Shown here piece by piece: positions 1-8,341 of a stretch of 64,000 nt of DNA (positions are counted from its first letter, which is position 1; each line of letters begins with the position of its first letter). Origin of the DNA: Hugenholtzia roseola DSM 9546. GTDB lineage: Bacteria; Bacteroidota; Bacteroidia; Cytophagales; Bernardetiaceae. Both the position numbers and the translations under genes were made by a program. The stretch is from contig NZ_KE383879.1 in the NCBI RefSeq assembly GCF_000422585.1, positions 29,290 through 93,289 on the forward strand, in the 5' to 3' direction. The notes under the pieces were generated by a model. The model was given only the letters and a program-made list of their open reading frames with translations. It was not told the origin of the DNA and ran no database searches.

Positions 1-67
1 GCCAAAAATAGTCTTGGGCTACTTTATTTTTGAGTTCTTCTTCTCTGATGTTCTGATATTTCATCAT
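1..67 (-). CDS. Type IIG-like restriction-modification protein, N-terminus only (runs off left edge)
   Basis: Only 22 codons are inside the window, read leftward from two adjacent ATGs (67 or 64). The peptide contains IREEELKNKVAQDYF, which is identical to residues 6-20 of the gene starting at 62968. That gene shows a PD-(D/E)XK nuclease motif followed by an adenine-methylase motif I, so this is inferred to be the start of a paralogous fused restriction-modification enzyme. The DNA over these 15 codons differs from the other copy at only 4 of 45 positions. A TAnnTTTG box lies at 110-117 upstream. Nothing can be said about the rest of the protein, including whether it is intact. Confidence 0.6.
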   Translation of the reverse strand, partial: MMKYQNIREEELKNKVAQDYFW

Positions 68-109
68 TTTTGATATGCGTCTTTGGGTAGAAATAGCCTT
101 GTTGCTGTG

Positions 110-117
110 CAAATTTA
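110..117 (-). promoter_or_regulatory. Bacteroidota -7 promoter box for the left-edge gene
   Basis: On the minus strand this reads TAAATTTG, matching the TAnnTTTG consensus of Bacteroidota primary-sigma promoters. It lies about 42 bases upstream of the ATG at 67. No well-spaced -33 element was found. Confidence 0.4.
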
Positions 118-184
118 CTAAAAATCAGTCAAAAGAAAAAACATCTTAGAAACAAAAAGCTATGAGGGGTTTGTGCCTAAATCA

Positions 185-223
185 CAAAAAACCGCCACCG
201 AATTGAGTAGATTTTGGTGGCGG
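185..223 (-). terminator. Rho-independent terminator after carB
   Basis: Read on the minus strand, CCGCCACC and GGTGGCGG form an 8-bp GC-rich stem with a 16-base loop. A run of six T follows directly. It begins about 12 bases past the carB stop, which shows that the short carB ends at its natural 3' end. Confidence 0.8.
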
Positions 224-234
224 CGGCTTCTATA

Positions 235-3051
235 TTATCGGCTCAAATACAAGTTTCTTTGTTTGTAGATGTCCCTAAAAAATGGGTCTTTGAGGTCTTT
301 GATAAATTGTATCGCCTCGCCCGTAGATTTCATTTCGGGACCTAATTCCTTATTGACGTTGGGGAACTTATCAAAAGAGAAAACAGGGATTTTGATAGCA
401 TAGCCCTCTTTGGTAGGATTAAAGGGTAACGCTGCTAATTTTTTATAGCCAAGCATGACCCACGTAGCCCATTTGACATACGGCTCTTGGTAGGCTTTGC
501 AAATAAAAGGTACGGTACGCGAAGCGCGAGGATTTGCCTCAATGACATAGACTTTTCCATCTTTGATGGCATATTGCACGTTGAGCAAACCTCTTGTATG
601 CAAGGCAAGGGCAATTTTTTTGGTGTATTCTTCTATGGTCTGGATAATTTCTTGGGGCAGGTCGAAGGTAGGCAAAACGGCGTAAGAATCGCCCGAATGA
701 ATACCCGCAGGCTCGATGTGTTCCATGATGCCTATGATTTTTACCATTTCGCCATCACAAATAGCATCTGCCTCTGCCTCTATCGCACCCGAAAGAAACT
801 CATCTATCAAGACCGAACCCTCGCCCATCTCTTTGAAGATATTAACGACATGCTGCTCCAATTCCTGCTCATTGATGACAATTTTCATATTCTGTCCGCC
901 CAAAACATAAGAAGGACGCACCAAGAGCGGAAAATTCAAGTCCTTTGCCAAATCTAAGGCTTCTTCGGCGTTCTTTATCGCAAAATAGCGCGGATAGGGA
1001 ATGTCGTTTTCTTTGAGCAAATCTGAAAAACGCCCTCTATCTTCGGCAAGGTCTAAGGCTTCGTAGCTTGTGCCAATGATGGGAATGTTGTAGCGATTGA
1101 GCTTTTCGGCTAACTTCAACGCCGTCTGTCCGCCCAACTGCACGATAACACCTTCGGGTTTTTCGTGTTGGATAATATCGTAGAGATGTTCCCAAAAGAT
1201 AGGCTCAAAATATAGTTTATCTGCAATATCAAAATCAGTAGAAACCGTTTCGGGATTGCAATTTATCATGATGGTTTCATAACCTGCTTCTTTTGCCGCC
1301 AAAATGCCATGCACACAACTATAATCAAACTCTATCCCTTGTCCGATACGATTAGGACCCGAACCCAAGACAATGATTTTCTTTTTATCGCTACAAGTCG
1401 ATTCATTTTCTTGTTCGAAGGTAGAATAATAGTAAGGCGTTTTGGCTTCAAATTCGGCAGCACAGGTATCCACTACCTTCCAGACGCGCTTAATGCCCAT
1501 TTCTTCGCGCTTTTTATAGACCTCGCTTTCAAGGCAGCGCAGAAGGTGGGCTAATTGTCTATCGGCATAGCCGCGCTTTTTGGCGGCTAAAAGCAATTCG
1601 TTTGTGATATTGTGAATGGTATGTTTTTCTATTTCATTTTCTAAAAATACCATTTCTTCAATTTGATGCAAAAACCAAGGGTCTATTTTGGTCAAATCTT
1701 GAATCCTTTTAAAAGGAATCCCCAACTTCATGGCATCATAGATACGAAAGAGCCTATCCCATGAAGGAACTTTGAGTTTTTGGTGGATTTGCTCTTGGTC
1801 GCGCAATTCTTTGCCATCTGCACCCAGACCGTTGCGGCGAATTTCTAAGGACTGACAGGCTTTTTGCAGGGCTTCCTGAAAATTTCTACCAATACCCATT
1901 GCCTCACCTACCGATTTCATCTGAAAACCCAAGCGCGTATCTGCGCCTTTGAATTTATCAAAGTTCCAGCGCGGAATTTTGACAATGACATAATCCAGCG
2001 AAGGCTCGAAAAAGGCAGAGGTTGTGCCTGTAATGGCGTTGGGTAGCTCATCTAAATTGTAGCCTATGGCTAATTTAGCGGCGATTTTAGCGATAGGGTA
2101 GCCCGTTGCTTTCGAAGCCAACGCCGAAGAGCGCGACACACGAGGGTTGATTTCTATGCCTATAATTTCGTCATCATTGGCAGGATTGACGGAAAACTGC
2201 ACATTACAGCCCCCTGCAAAAGAGCCAATACTATTCATCATCAAAATGGCAAGGTCGCGCATCTTTTGATAAGTCGTATCGGCAAGGGTCATGGCAGGTG
2301 CGACGGTGATAGAATCGCCTGTATGCACCCCCATGGGGTCAAAATTCTCTATCGAACAAATGATAATGACGTTGCCTGCATTGTCGCGCAGAAGTTCTAA
2401 TTCGTACTCTTTCCAACCCAAAACAGACTGCTCTACCAAAACTTCGTGTATGGGCGAAAGGTGCAGACCGCGCGAAAGGGCTTCATCAAATTCTTCGGGG
2501 TCTTGTACCACACTGCCGCCTGTGCCGCCTAAGGTAAAAGAGGGGCGAATGACCAGCGGAAAGCCTATTTCTTGGGCTATCTTTTTGCCTTCTAAAAATG
2601 AGCGTGCTACCTGCCCTTTGGCTACCTGCACGCCGATACGTTCCATGCACTGCTTAAACTTGTCGCGGTCTTCCGTCGTTTCGATGGCGTGCAAATCTAC
2701 CCCAATGATGCGCACGTTGTACTTTTCCCACAGCCCTCGCTCATGGCAGGCGATAGCTAAATTTAATGCCGTCTGACCGCCCATAGTCGGCAAGACGGCA
2801 TCAATGTCCTGTTCCTGTAAGATTTTTTCTATCGATTCGGGCGTGAGCGGTTGCAAATAGACGTGGTCGGCATTGAGGGGGTCGGTCATGATGGTGGCGG
2901 GGTTCGAATTGATGAGCGAAACCTGTATGCCTTCTTCACGCAGCGAACGCGCTGCCTGTGAGCCAGAATAGTCAAATTCGCAAGCCTGTCCGATAATGAT
3001 GGGACCGCTGCCAATGATAAGAATATGCTTGATGTCGTTATTTTTGGGCAT
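235..3051 (-). CDS. carB: Carbamoyl-phosphate synthase large subunit, short form
   Basis: CarB makes carbamoyl phosphate from bicarbonate, ammonia (delivered by CarA from glutamine) and two ATP, feeding pyrimidine and arginine synthesis in the cytoplasm. The 938-residue protein has the family's two homologous halves. Each starts with a GSGP.(I)IGQ-type loop ([20 protein letters not shown] and [18 protein letters not shown]) and carries an ATP-grasp domain with RPS(F/Y).LGG. I place the start at ATG 3051, not the upstream in-frame ATG at 3114, because a -7 promoter box lies between them at 3078-3085. Usual CarB proteins are about 1070 residues. This one ends where the C-terminal MGS-like allosteric domain (binding UMP, IMP or ornithine in E. 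coli) would begin, and a terminator follows at once. carA is not in the window. Confidence 0.96.
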   Translation of the reverse strand: MPKNNDIKHILIIGSGPIIIGQACEFDYSGSQAARSLREEGIQVSLINSNPATIMTDPLNADHVYLQPLTPESIEKILQEQDIDAVLPTMGGQTALNLAIACHERGLWEKYNVRIIGVDLHAIETTEDRDKFKQCMERIGVQVAKGQVARSFLEGKKIAQEIGFPLVIRPSFTLGGTGGSVVQDPEEFDEALSRGLHLSPIHEVLVEQSVLGWKEYELELLRDNAGNVIIICSIENFDPMGVHTGDSITVAPAMTLADTTYQKMRDLAILMMNSIGSFAGGCNVQFSVNPANDDEIIGIEINPRVSRSSALASKATGYPIAKIAAKLAIGYNLDELPNAITGTTSAFFEPSLDYVIVKIPRWNFDKFKGADTRLGFQMKSVGEAMGIGRNFQEALQKACQSLEIRRNGLGADGKELRDQEQIHQKLKVPSWDRLFRIYDAMKLGIPFKRIQDLTKIDPWFLHQIEEMVFLENEIEKHTIHNITNELLLAAKKRGYADRQLAHLLRCLESEVYKKREEMGIKRVWKVVDTCAAEFEAKTPYYYSTFEQENESTCSDKKKIIVLGSGPNRIGQGIEFDYSCVHGILAAKEAGYETIMINCNPETVSTDFDIADKLYFEPIFWEHLYDIIQHEKPEGVIVQLGGQTALKLAEKLNRYNIPIIGTSYEALDLAEDRGRFSDLLKENDIPYPRYFAIKNAEEALDLAKDLNFPLLVRPSYVLGGQNMKIVINEQELEQHVVNIFKEMGEGSVLIDEFLSGAIEAEADAICDGEMVKIIGIMEHIEPAGIHSGDSYAVLPTFDLPQEIIQTIEEYTKKIALALHTRGLLNVQYAIKDGKVYVIEANPRASRTVPFICKAYQEPYVKWATWVMLGYKKLAALPFNPTKEGYAIKIPVFSFDKFPNVNKELGPEMKSTGEAIQFIKDLKDPFFRDIYKQRNLYLSR

Positions 3052-3077
3052 GGGAGTTGAGTTTCTTGTTCGAGGTA

Positions 3078-3085
3078 CAAAGGTA
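3078..3085 (-). promoter_or_regulatory. carB -7 promoter box (TACCTTTG)
   Basis: The minus strand reads TACCTTTG, a full match to TAnnTTTG, with its last base 27 bases before the carB ATG at 3051. It implies a leader of about 20 bases and excludes the longer upstream open frame. Confidence 0.6.
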
Positions 3086-3205
3086 GGAAAAAACGTGTAT
3101 TCTCGAACTGCCAAAGTGCCTACTTGCCCTACTTAATCCCTTTTGTTGGGTAGGAACTGCTTGCGACTTATTTTTTCTCAAATTCAGAAATTGCCCCCAA
3201 AAAAA

Positions 3206-3375
3206 CAATGCTATTAAGTGGTGCAAAAAGCCTTGTCTTCTCACATTGAAAACAAAATAAAATTTGGATTGAATCCTATTTTTAGGTCTGCCCCCTTTTC
3301 TATTTCAATCTCACTTCGGACAAGGCAGTGCCTTGTCCCTACATTTGTGCCTGATTTTGAGAACCTAACAGCAGT
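3206..3375. repeat. Family A MITE-like element, degenerate copy A1
   Basis: This fills most of the 377-base gap between carB and the next gene. It keeps the family's features in order: a worn left end (AATGCTATTAAG...AAAAAGCCTTG), AAACAAAATAAAATTTGG, TTTCAATCTCAC, the GGACAAGGC/GCCTTGTCC palindrome at 3318-3338, CCCTACATTTG, and a worn right end (GAACCTAACAGCAGT). I see no flanking duplication. Confidence 0.65.
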
Positions 3376-3428
3376 ACCAGCTCCTATAAAAAATTAGTTT
3401 ATTTTATTATACTTATTAAAAACTTGCG

Positions 3429-3872
3429 TCAGACTGCCTTTTGTTTAGACAAAGCAATAGCAACTTTAATGGCTTCGAGGTCGGGGCTATCCGAAGGCTC
3501 GAAAAAGTTGTCCGCATTAGGTAGGTAGTTTGCGGGTAGTTGTTGTAGTTCATAGGCTTGGTAGTCATAGAAAGATTCGTTTCCTCTGCTAATATCTACA
3601 ACATAAATTTTATCAAGGTTTCGATTTTTAAAAAGCTCTAAGTGTGATATTTTTTTGTCTAAAAAATCAGAAATAGACTGAATAGAAACGCGATAAATAA
3701 GCCATCTATTGGCATCTTGACTACTATCTACCCAATCGAAGAGATAAAAATGTACGCCGCCTTTTTCTTTGAACAAACTTAGCAACGGTCCTTCAAAATA
3801 CAAAAGATTGCCAACTCTTCTCAAATGAAAAAGTTCATAAATACTGTGGGGGATAATTCTCAAATGTTCCAT
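3429..3872 (-). CDS. Unknown protein, possible DUF6575-like
   Basis: This 147-residue soluble protein has no signal peptide or membrane segment. A central stretch (GPLLSLF, then YLFDWVD, then NRWLIYRVS and DKIYVVDIS) resembles, from memory, the small DUF6575-type family, but I could not test this. The gene starts inside the 3' end of the upstream gene (3835-4320), overlapping it by 38 bases in another frame, so the two are probably co-transcribed and translationally coupled. Tight overlap of two small unknown genes also fits a toxin/antitoxin or effector/immunity pair, but no sequence motif supports that. Confidence 0.6.
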   Translation of the reverse strand: MEHLRIIPHSIYELFHLRRVGNLLYFEGPLLSLFKEKGGVHFYLFDWVDSSQDANRWLIYRVSIQSISDFLDKKISHLELFKNRNLDKIYVVDISRGNESFYDYQAYELQQLPANYLPNADNFFEPSDSPDLEAIKVAIALSKQKAV

Positions 3873-4320
3873 CTTGTTTAAAAATAGTGTAGGTTTCTAA
3901 AACTTTTTTTTCTAATTCCGCATTTTCATACTCATGAAACGTAAAATGTCCGTAATCGTTGGCAGTATCTGACAGCCCATCTTCTTTTTCCAACCTTAGA
4001 AAGGCAATACTTGTCCCTTTATCAATTTTGAATTGTTCCCTTTGATGGGGTCTAAGTTTGTGATAGATTTTTTGATACCTCGAAGCAGCATTTGACAAAG
4101 TATCGAATAGCGAAAGTCCGTAACCCGAACACATTTTATCGGAATCATCTAAAATGCGAGGTGGCGGCTCTGAAATAACATGAATGGGCAGAAAATCATT
4201 CAAAGTTATGGGTATCTTCACCCAGCGGTATGCGATTTTGTCCGTTTCTGCAAAATTAGCAGCAGGACAATCTTGCCACTTTTGTAGATATTGTGCATAT
4301 TTGAGTTTTTTATCTTTCAT
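3835..4320 (-). CDS. Unknown 161-residue protein, first gene of an overlapping pair
   Basis: I do not recognise this family. The protein is charged and soluble, beginning with a basic stretch (MKDKKLKYAQYLQKWQ) and lacking signal peptide and membrane helices. It has a mixed region with CSGYGLSLFDT near residues 62-72. It ends 38 bases inside the next gene (3429-3872), so the two form an overlapping two-gene unit read leftward. A single frameshifted gene is possible, but both frames have normal starts and amino-acid composition. Confidence 0.6.
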   Translation of the reverse strand: MKDKKLKYAQYLQKWQDCPAANFAETDKIAYRWVKIPITLNDFLPIHVISEPPPRILDDSDKMCSGYGLSLFDTLSNAASRYQKIYHKLRPHQREQFKIDKGTSIAFLRLEKEDGLSDTANDYGHFTFHEYENAELEKKVLETYTIFKQDGTFENYPPQYL

Positions 4321-4373
4321 TTATTTTAATGAATTTATGGTATGATAAAACAACTTTTCTGACCAAACATTCT

Positions 4374-5027
4374 CTAAAAAGCCGCCCAATACACACTTCC
4401 AAAACAGAGGCTAAAACCCAAAAGCGCACCCAACCAGACTTCTACGGGGCGATGCGCCTGCAAATAAAGGCGAGCCGTCATGAGCAAGCCCAATAAAAAA
4501 AGTAGGAAACTTATCCAGTATATTAAATTTAAGAGGGGAAATTGTATTTGAAATGCCATCACAACACCCAAAACGCCTGAAAGTCCGATGGCATGCGCAC
4601 TTATTTTGAAACACAAGGTAATAAGCGTTAGGGCAATTACTGAAAAAGTGATGCCGAACATAATCGCAACCAAACGCAAATCCATTTCTATACGAAGCAG
4701 AAAATAGGCAGTAAGGCTATAAAAAATACAACTTAGCACAAAAGGCAAATGCCTTTCCTGACGCTTGCGCATATCCAAAGTGCTGATGAAGCCACCGCGC
4801 CAAAGGCTTAGAATCGAAAGGGCGGGCATTAGGAAAGTACCCAAAAAAATCATACCCAGTCGCTGCCAATATTCTACCTGAAAAAAAGAGGCTTGATAGA
4901 TAAAAAAATAAGTGATAAAATACGCCAACGTAGGCATCAGAGCAGGGTGCAAACAGATAGAAGCAGACTGCGCCAGACTACGAAGCAAAAGTTTGGGTAG
5001 GAACTTGGCGGAAGACTCTTGCACCAT
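4374..5027 (-). CDS. Multi-pass membrane protein, divergent PAP2 phosphatase-like
   Basis: The 217-residue protein has about six hydrophobic segments. Three weak echoes of the PAP2 (acid phosphatase/lipid phosphatase) signature occur in order: KRQERHLP for KX6RP, SAHAIGLSG where PSGH is expected, and RLYLQAHRPVE, which fits RX5HX3D with Glu for Asp. PAP2 enzymes remove phosphate from membrane lipids such as phosphatidic acid or undecaprenyl pyrophosphate. Here the second motif lacks the normal PSGH spelling, so activity is uncertain. The gene stands alone between the unknown pair and metG. It could instead be an unrelated membrane protein with chance matches. Confidence 0.6.
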   Translation of the reverse strand: MVQESSAKFLPKLLLRSLAQSASICLHPALMPTLAYFITYFFIYQASFFQVEYWQRLGMIFLGTFLMPALSILSLWRGGFISTLDMRKRQERHLPFVLSCIFYSLTAYFLLRIEMDLRLVAIMFGITFSVIALTLITLCFKISAHAIGLSGVLGVVMAFQIQFPLLNLIYWISFLLFLLGLLMTARLYLQAHRPVEVWLGALLGFSLCFGSVYWAAF

Positions 5028-5092
5028 TTTTTAAATAGTAGTTTATAGATATAACCGTCGACTGTGTTTAATTGCACCCCAAACCTAAGCAA

Positions 5093-5249
5093 GGTTGAGT
5101 TTTAGAAACCGTTTTTCAGGGTAGAAAAAAAGGCATTGCCTTGTCTAAATTTTGATTGAAAAGAGAGGATTTGCAGACCCAAAACAGGAAAAACCAAATT
5201 CTATTCTGTTCTCAATTCGAAAACAAGGCAATTTTTAGAAATTAGCACC
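5093..5249. repeat. Family A MITE-like element, badly worn copy A2
   Basis: In the gap between the PAP2-like gene and metG, several family A landmarks survive in inverted order: AGGCATTGCCTTGTC, GATTGAAA, CAGACCCAAAA, CCAAATTCTATT, AACAAGGC and a TTTTTAGAAATTAG end. The palindrome has lost its left outer bases. It is recognised by comparison with copies at 7997 and 32082. Confidence 0.45.
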
Positions 5250-5266
5250 AGAAGGGCAAGGGACTG

Positions 5267-7363
5267 TTATCTCACCACTGACCCATCTTGGATAAAGATT
5301 TCGGGCGAAACAAAAACTAATTTGCCTTCGCTATCTTCTGCCAACAAGACCATTCCCTTCGATTCTATGCCCTTAATTTTGCGTGGCGCAAGATTTGCCA
5401 AAAGGCAGACCCGCTTGCCGATAATTTCTTCGGGCTTGTAGTATTGGGCAATGCCACTAACGACGGTGCGCTCATCTAAGCCCGTTTCGAGGGTGAGTTT
5501 AAGGAGTTTATCGGCTTTGGCTACTTTTTCGGCGGCTTTAATGGTCGCAATTCTGATGTCCATCTTAGAAAAATCCTCGAAGGTAGTTTCTGTTTTCTGT
5601 GGCACAAGGGTAGGGGTTTTGATTTTGGTAGCTTCTAATTTTTCAATTTGCGCCTCGATTGCGGCATCTTCAATCTTTTCAAAAAGCAAACTTGGCACGC
5701 CCAAATTCATAGGATAAGAAAGTAAATCGTCTTTTCCTGCATTTTCCCAATCGAAAAACGATAGCTTTTTTTCTACCGTATCAAAACCCAACATAGAGCC
5801 GATATGGTCGCTGGTTTTGGGCAGGAAAGGGCGCAATAGGAGGGCTAAATTTGCCGTAATTTGCAGGGCAATATTCAAGATTGTGCCTACCAATTCGGGG
5901 TCGGTCTTGATAAGTTTCCAAGGTTCAGTATCAGCAAGGTACTTATTGCCGATACGCGCCAATTCCATGCCTTCATGCAGGGCTTCTCTAAATTTGAAAT
6001 GCTCGATTGCCTGCTCTATCTTCTGCTTTTGTACGCCAATTTGCGCCAAAACCTGCTCGTCGTACTGCGTGAGTCCGTTTCTTTCGGGCGTAACTTTATC
6101 AAAATACTTATCTACTAAAACAACTGTACGATTTACAAAATTACCCAACGTGGCTACTAATTCGTTGTTGTTGCGCGTCTGAAAATCTTTCCACGTAAAT
6201 TCGCTGTCCTTTGTTTCGGGTGCAATAGAGGTCAGGACATAGCGCAAAACGTCTTCTTTTCCTGCAAAATCTTGCAAATATTCGTGCAGCCAAACCGCCC
6301 ATTCGCGCGAAGTAGAGATTTTATTGCCTTCTAAGTTTAGAAATTCATTGGCAGGCACGTTTTCGGGCAAAATAAATTCGCCTTGTGCCTTCAAAATAAT
6401 TGGGAAAATGATACAATGAAAAACAATGTTATCTTTCCCGATAAAATGCAAAAGACGCGTATCGTCCTTTTTCCAAAAGTCTTCCCACTTTTGCCCTTTT
6501 TCGGCAGCCCACGCCTTTGTTGCACTTACATAGCCGATAGGGGCATCTAACCATACGTAGAGTACCTTGCCTTCGGTATCGGGCAGCGGCACAGGCACGC
6601 CCCAGTCGAGGTCGCGCGTCATGGCACGCTCTTGCAGCCCTTGTTCGAGCCAAGATTTACACTGCCCATAGACGTTGGTTTTCCAAGTGTCCTTTTTTTG
6701 GTTTAAAATCCATTCTTTGAGCCAATTTTCATAATCCTGCATAGGCAGATACCAATGTTTGGTCTGCTTCAAAATGGGCGTTTTGCCACTCAAAACCGAC
6801 TTCGGATTGATAAGTTCGGTAGGACTTAGGGCAGTGCCACATTTTTCGCATTGGTCGCCATAGGCAGCCTCATGCCCACATTTGGGGCAAGTGCCAATGA
6901 TGTACCTATCGGCTAAAAACTGCTGATAGGCTTCATCAAAAAATTGCTCACTTTGGCGCACTACAAAGCCCTGCTTTTTTTCTATGGTCTTAAAAAATTC
7001 TTGTGCCGTTTGGTGGTGCAAAGGCTCGGAAGTGCGGTGGTAATAGTCAAAAGAAATTCCGAAATCTTCAAACGACTTTTTCAGAATGGGGTGGTATTTA
7101 TCCACAATCGCCTGTGGACTGATGCCCTCTTTTTTGGCACGTAGCGTAATGGCTGCCCCATGTTCGTCGCTACCACAAATAAAGGCTACCTGATGTTTTT
7201 TCAGGCGCAGATAGCGCACATAAATATCCGCAGGCAGGTAAGCACCCGCCAAATGCCCGATATGCAGCGGACCATTGGCATAGGGCAGAGCCGCCGTAAC
7301 GGTGGTGCGTTTGTACTTTTCAGAAGGTAGGGTAGTATTTTGAGGGGTAGCGTCGTGATTCAT
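5267..7363 (-). CDS. metG: Methionyl-tRNA synthetase with C-terminal tRNA-binding domain
   Basis: MetG charges tRNA-Met with methionine using ATP. The 698-residue protein shows the class I signature as [14 protein letters not shown] near residue 26, a zinc knuckle CPKC...CEKCG in the connective region, and a KMSKS-type loop spelled KISTS. After the anticodon-binding helical domain it has a C-terminal EMAP-like OB fold ([14 protein letters not shown]...KADKLLKL...[15 protein letters not shown]...), the dimerising tRNA-binding domain of long MetG forms. I start at ATG 7363; the upstream in-frame extension to 7477 is a hydrophobic, non-conserved stretch. A TACCTTTG box lies at 7523-7530. Confidence 0.97.
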   Translation of the reverse strand: MNHDATPQNTTLPSEKYKRTTVTAALPYANGPLHIGHLAGAYLPADIYVRYLRLKKHQVAFICGSDEHGAAITLRAKKEGISPQAIVDKYHPILKKSFEDFGISFDYYHRTSEPLHHQTAQEFFKTIEKKQGFVVRQSEQFFDEAYQQFLADRYIIGTCPKCGHEAAYGDQCEKCGTALSPTELINPKSVLSGKTPILKQTKHWYLPMQDYENWLKEWILNQKKDTWKTNVYGQCKSWLEQGLQERAMTRDLDWGVPVPLPDTEGKVLYVWLDAPIGYVSATKAWAAEKGQKWEDFWKKDDTRLLHFIGKDNIVFHCIIFPIILKAQGEFILPENVPANEFLNLEGNKISTSREWAVWLHEYLQDFAGKEDVLRYVLTSIAPETKDSEFTWKDFQTRNNNELVATLGNFVNRTVVLVDKYFDKVTPERNGLTQYDEQVLAQIGVQKQKIEQAIEHFKFREALHEGMELARIGNKYLADTEPWKLIKTDPELVGTILNIALQITANLALLLRPFLPKTSDHIGSMLGFDTVEKKLSFFDWENAGKDDLLSYPMNLGVPSLLFEKIEDAAIEAQIEKLEATKIKTPTLVPQKTETTFEDFSKMDIRIATIKAAEKVAKADKLLKLTLETGLDERTVVSGIAQYYKPEEIIGKRVCLLANLAPRKIKGIESKGMVLLAEDSEGKLVFVSPEIFIQDGSVVR

Positions 7364-7522
7364 ATTCGGATTGAAAGAACAAGAAATAAGGGGCAGGGAA
7401 TAAACAATGAGGAATAAACAGCGAAGAATAAGCAGCAGAGCGCAAGCGCAACCAGCAAGCGCGGTCTTGTTGCTCAAAACCGTATCTTTGTGCCGCCAAA
7501 ATCAGAGGTCAAAATTAGGCGA

Positions 7523-7530
7523 CAAAGGTA
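7523..7530 (-). promoter_or_regulatory. Likely metG -7 promoter box; contents of the 7364-7705 gap
   Basis: The minus strand reads TACCTTTG here, about 160 bases before the metG ATG. A second minus-strand box (TATCTTTG) lies at 7550-7557. On the plus strand, TATCTTTG at 7606-7613 could serve the small gene at 7706. I see no gene or hairpin of note in this 342-base gap. Confidence 0.4.
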
Positions 7531-7705
7531 GCAATTTTTTCACGCTTTCCAAAGATAGGCGGTCTTATTTTTTGTTGGTGCTGCCGTTATTACGCTTTTT
7601 TTTATTATCTTTGAACCTGAAACTTTCTAAGTCTGGCATGAATTTTAGGTCAAAAAAAATTTACCATTTTTATAGCTTTACAAATTTGTTTTTAAAATAA
7701 ATGAC

Positions 7706-7909
7706 GTGAAAAAAAACATCTTAACTGCGTTTGTAGCGTTTATTATTGTTTTATTGCTAATTTGTGGAATAGCATTAGAACAATACACGCTGGACATACA
7801 ACTCCACGACACCTATTTTGTGTTTTCGTATCAAATTATATTTTTTTGGTATGCTTTTAAATTTATGTCAATTTTAACTATTCTTTTATTTTTTAAAACT
7901 AAAAGATAA
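7706..7909 (+). CDS. Small two-helix membrane protein with a cytochrome oxidase subunit I-like motif
   Basis: This 67-residue protein starts at GTG 7706; the nearby ATG at 7701 is out of frame and stops at once. It has two hydrophobic segments (about residues 5-25 and 42-62). Between them lies DIQLHDTYFVFS, which resembles the D(T/I)YYVVAHFHY stretch of haem-copper oxidase subunit I but lacks the copper-ligand histidines. Small proteins of this kind are, in my recollection, found in other Bacteroidota and sometimes annotated as oxidase-like. Function is unknown. A plus-strand -7 box (TATCTTTG) lies 93 bases upstream. Confidence 0.55.
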   Translation: MKKNILTAFVAFIIVLLLICGIALEQYTLDIQLHDTYFVFSYQIIFFWYAFKFMSILTILLFFKTKR

Positions 7910-7949
7910 AAGAAAAATCCGCTGGCTCTAAAAAATTTGTACGTTTTTT

Positions 7950-7996
7950 GCGTTGTTACAACGATAAAAGCCTTAAATGCTCCCCACCCCAAACCC
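7950..7996 (+). mobile_element. Family B MITE, left-end fragment B1
   Basis: GCGTTGTTACAACG at 7950-7963 is the family B terminal repeat. It is followed by ATAAAAGCCTTAAATGC and the C-rich stretch seen in the complete copies at 32033 and 45225. The fragment is cut at 7997, where family A copy A3 begins at the same internal position as in the 32033 copy. The right end of B is not recognisable. Confidence 0.65.
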
Positions 7997-8171
7997 AGTA
8001 ATGCCAAATTCTAAAAATTAGGTGCAAATGTAGGGACAAGGCATTGCCTTGTCCTATGCCCCAAACCCTAAGGGTCTTGAAGACCCTTAGGGTTTAAGTC
8101 CAAATTTTATTTCGTTTCTAATTTGACAAAACTTTGACAAAATAAGGCTTTTTACAGAACTTAACATTACT
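7997..8171. mobile_element. Family A MITE-like element, copy A3 (175 bp) inside B1
   Basis: It runs from AGTAATG to CATTACT. The GGACAAGGC/GCCTTGTCC palindrome lies at 8034-8054. A second palindrome with arms CCCTAAGGGTCTT and AAGACCCTTAGGG lies at 8066-8092; this module is shared only with the copy at 17800. The right part carries TCCAAATTTTATTTCGTTTC and AGGCTTTTTACAGAACTTAACATTACT. With B1 it accounts for nearly all of the 430-base gap between 7909 and the porin gene. Confidence 0.75.
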
Positions 8172-8319
8172 GCCTATTTTGGTTCAAAAGACCCTGTGAG
8201 TGGTCAGAAAAAAAGCCTTATCTTATGCTTTCACAAACTTTAACACGCATTTTAGAGCCTACCGACGATAAAAGTAAGGGAAAGAGAAGATAAATGAGGC
8301 GCAATACCAATAGTTTTCC

Positions 8320-8327
8320 TAATTTTG
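8320..8327 (+). promoter_or_regulatory. -7 promoter box (TAATTTTG) of the porin gene
   Basis: TAATTTTG fits TAnnTTTG and lies downstream of the first possible ATG (8294). Transcription would therefore begin near 8334, so translation starts at ATG 8342 or 8363. Confidence 0.55.
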
Positions 8328-8341
8328 CAGGCTACTTCTTT

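Noticed and set aside
487..957. Rightward frames inside carB, and similar opposite-strand frames in other long genes
   Set aside because: They lie wholly within well-supported genes on the other strand or in other frames and have no independent support.
3078..3115. A -33 element for the carB promoter
   Set aside because: The nearest TTTG on the minus strand (3112-3115) is 26 bases from the -7 box, beyond the usual range.
7364..7477. N-terminal membrane extension of MetG
   Set aside because: The extra 38 residues are hydrophobic and precede the conserved start region; MetG is cytoplasmic and ATG 7363 gives the normal N-terminus.
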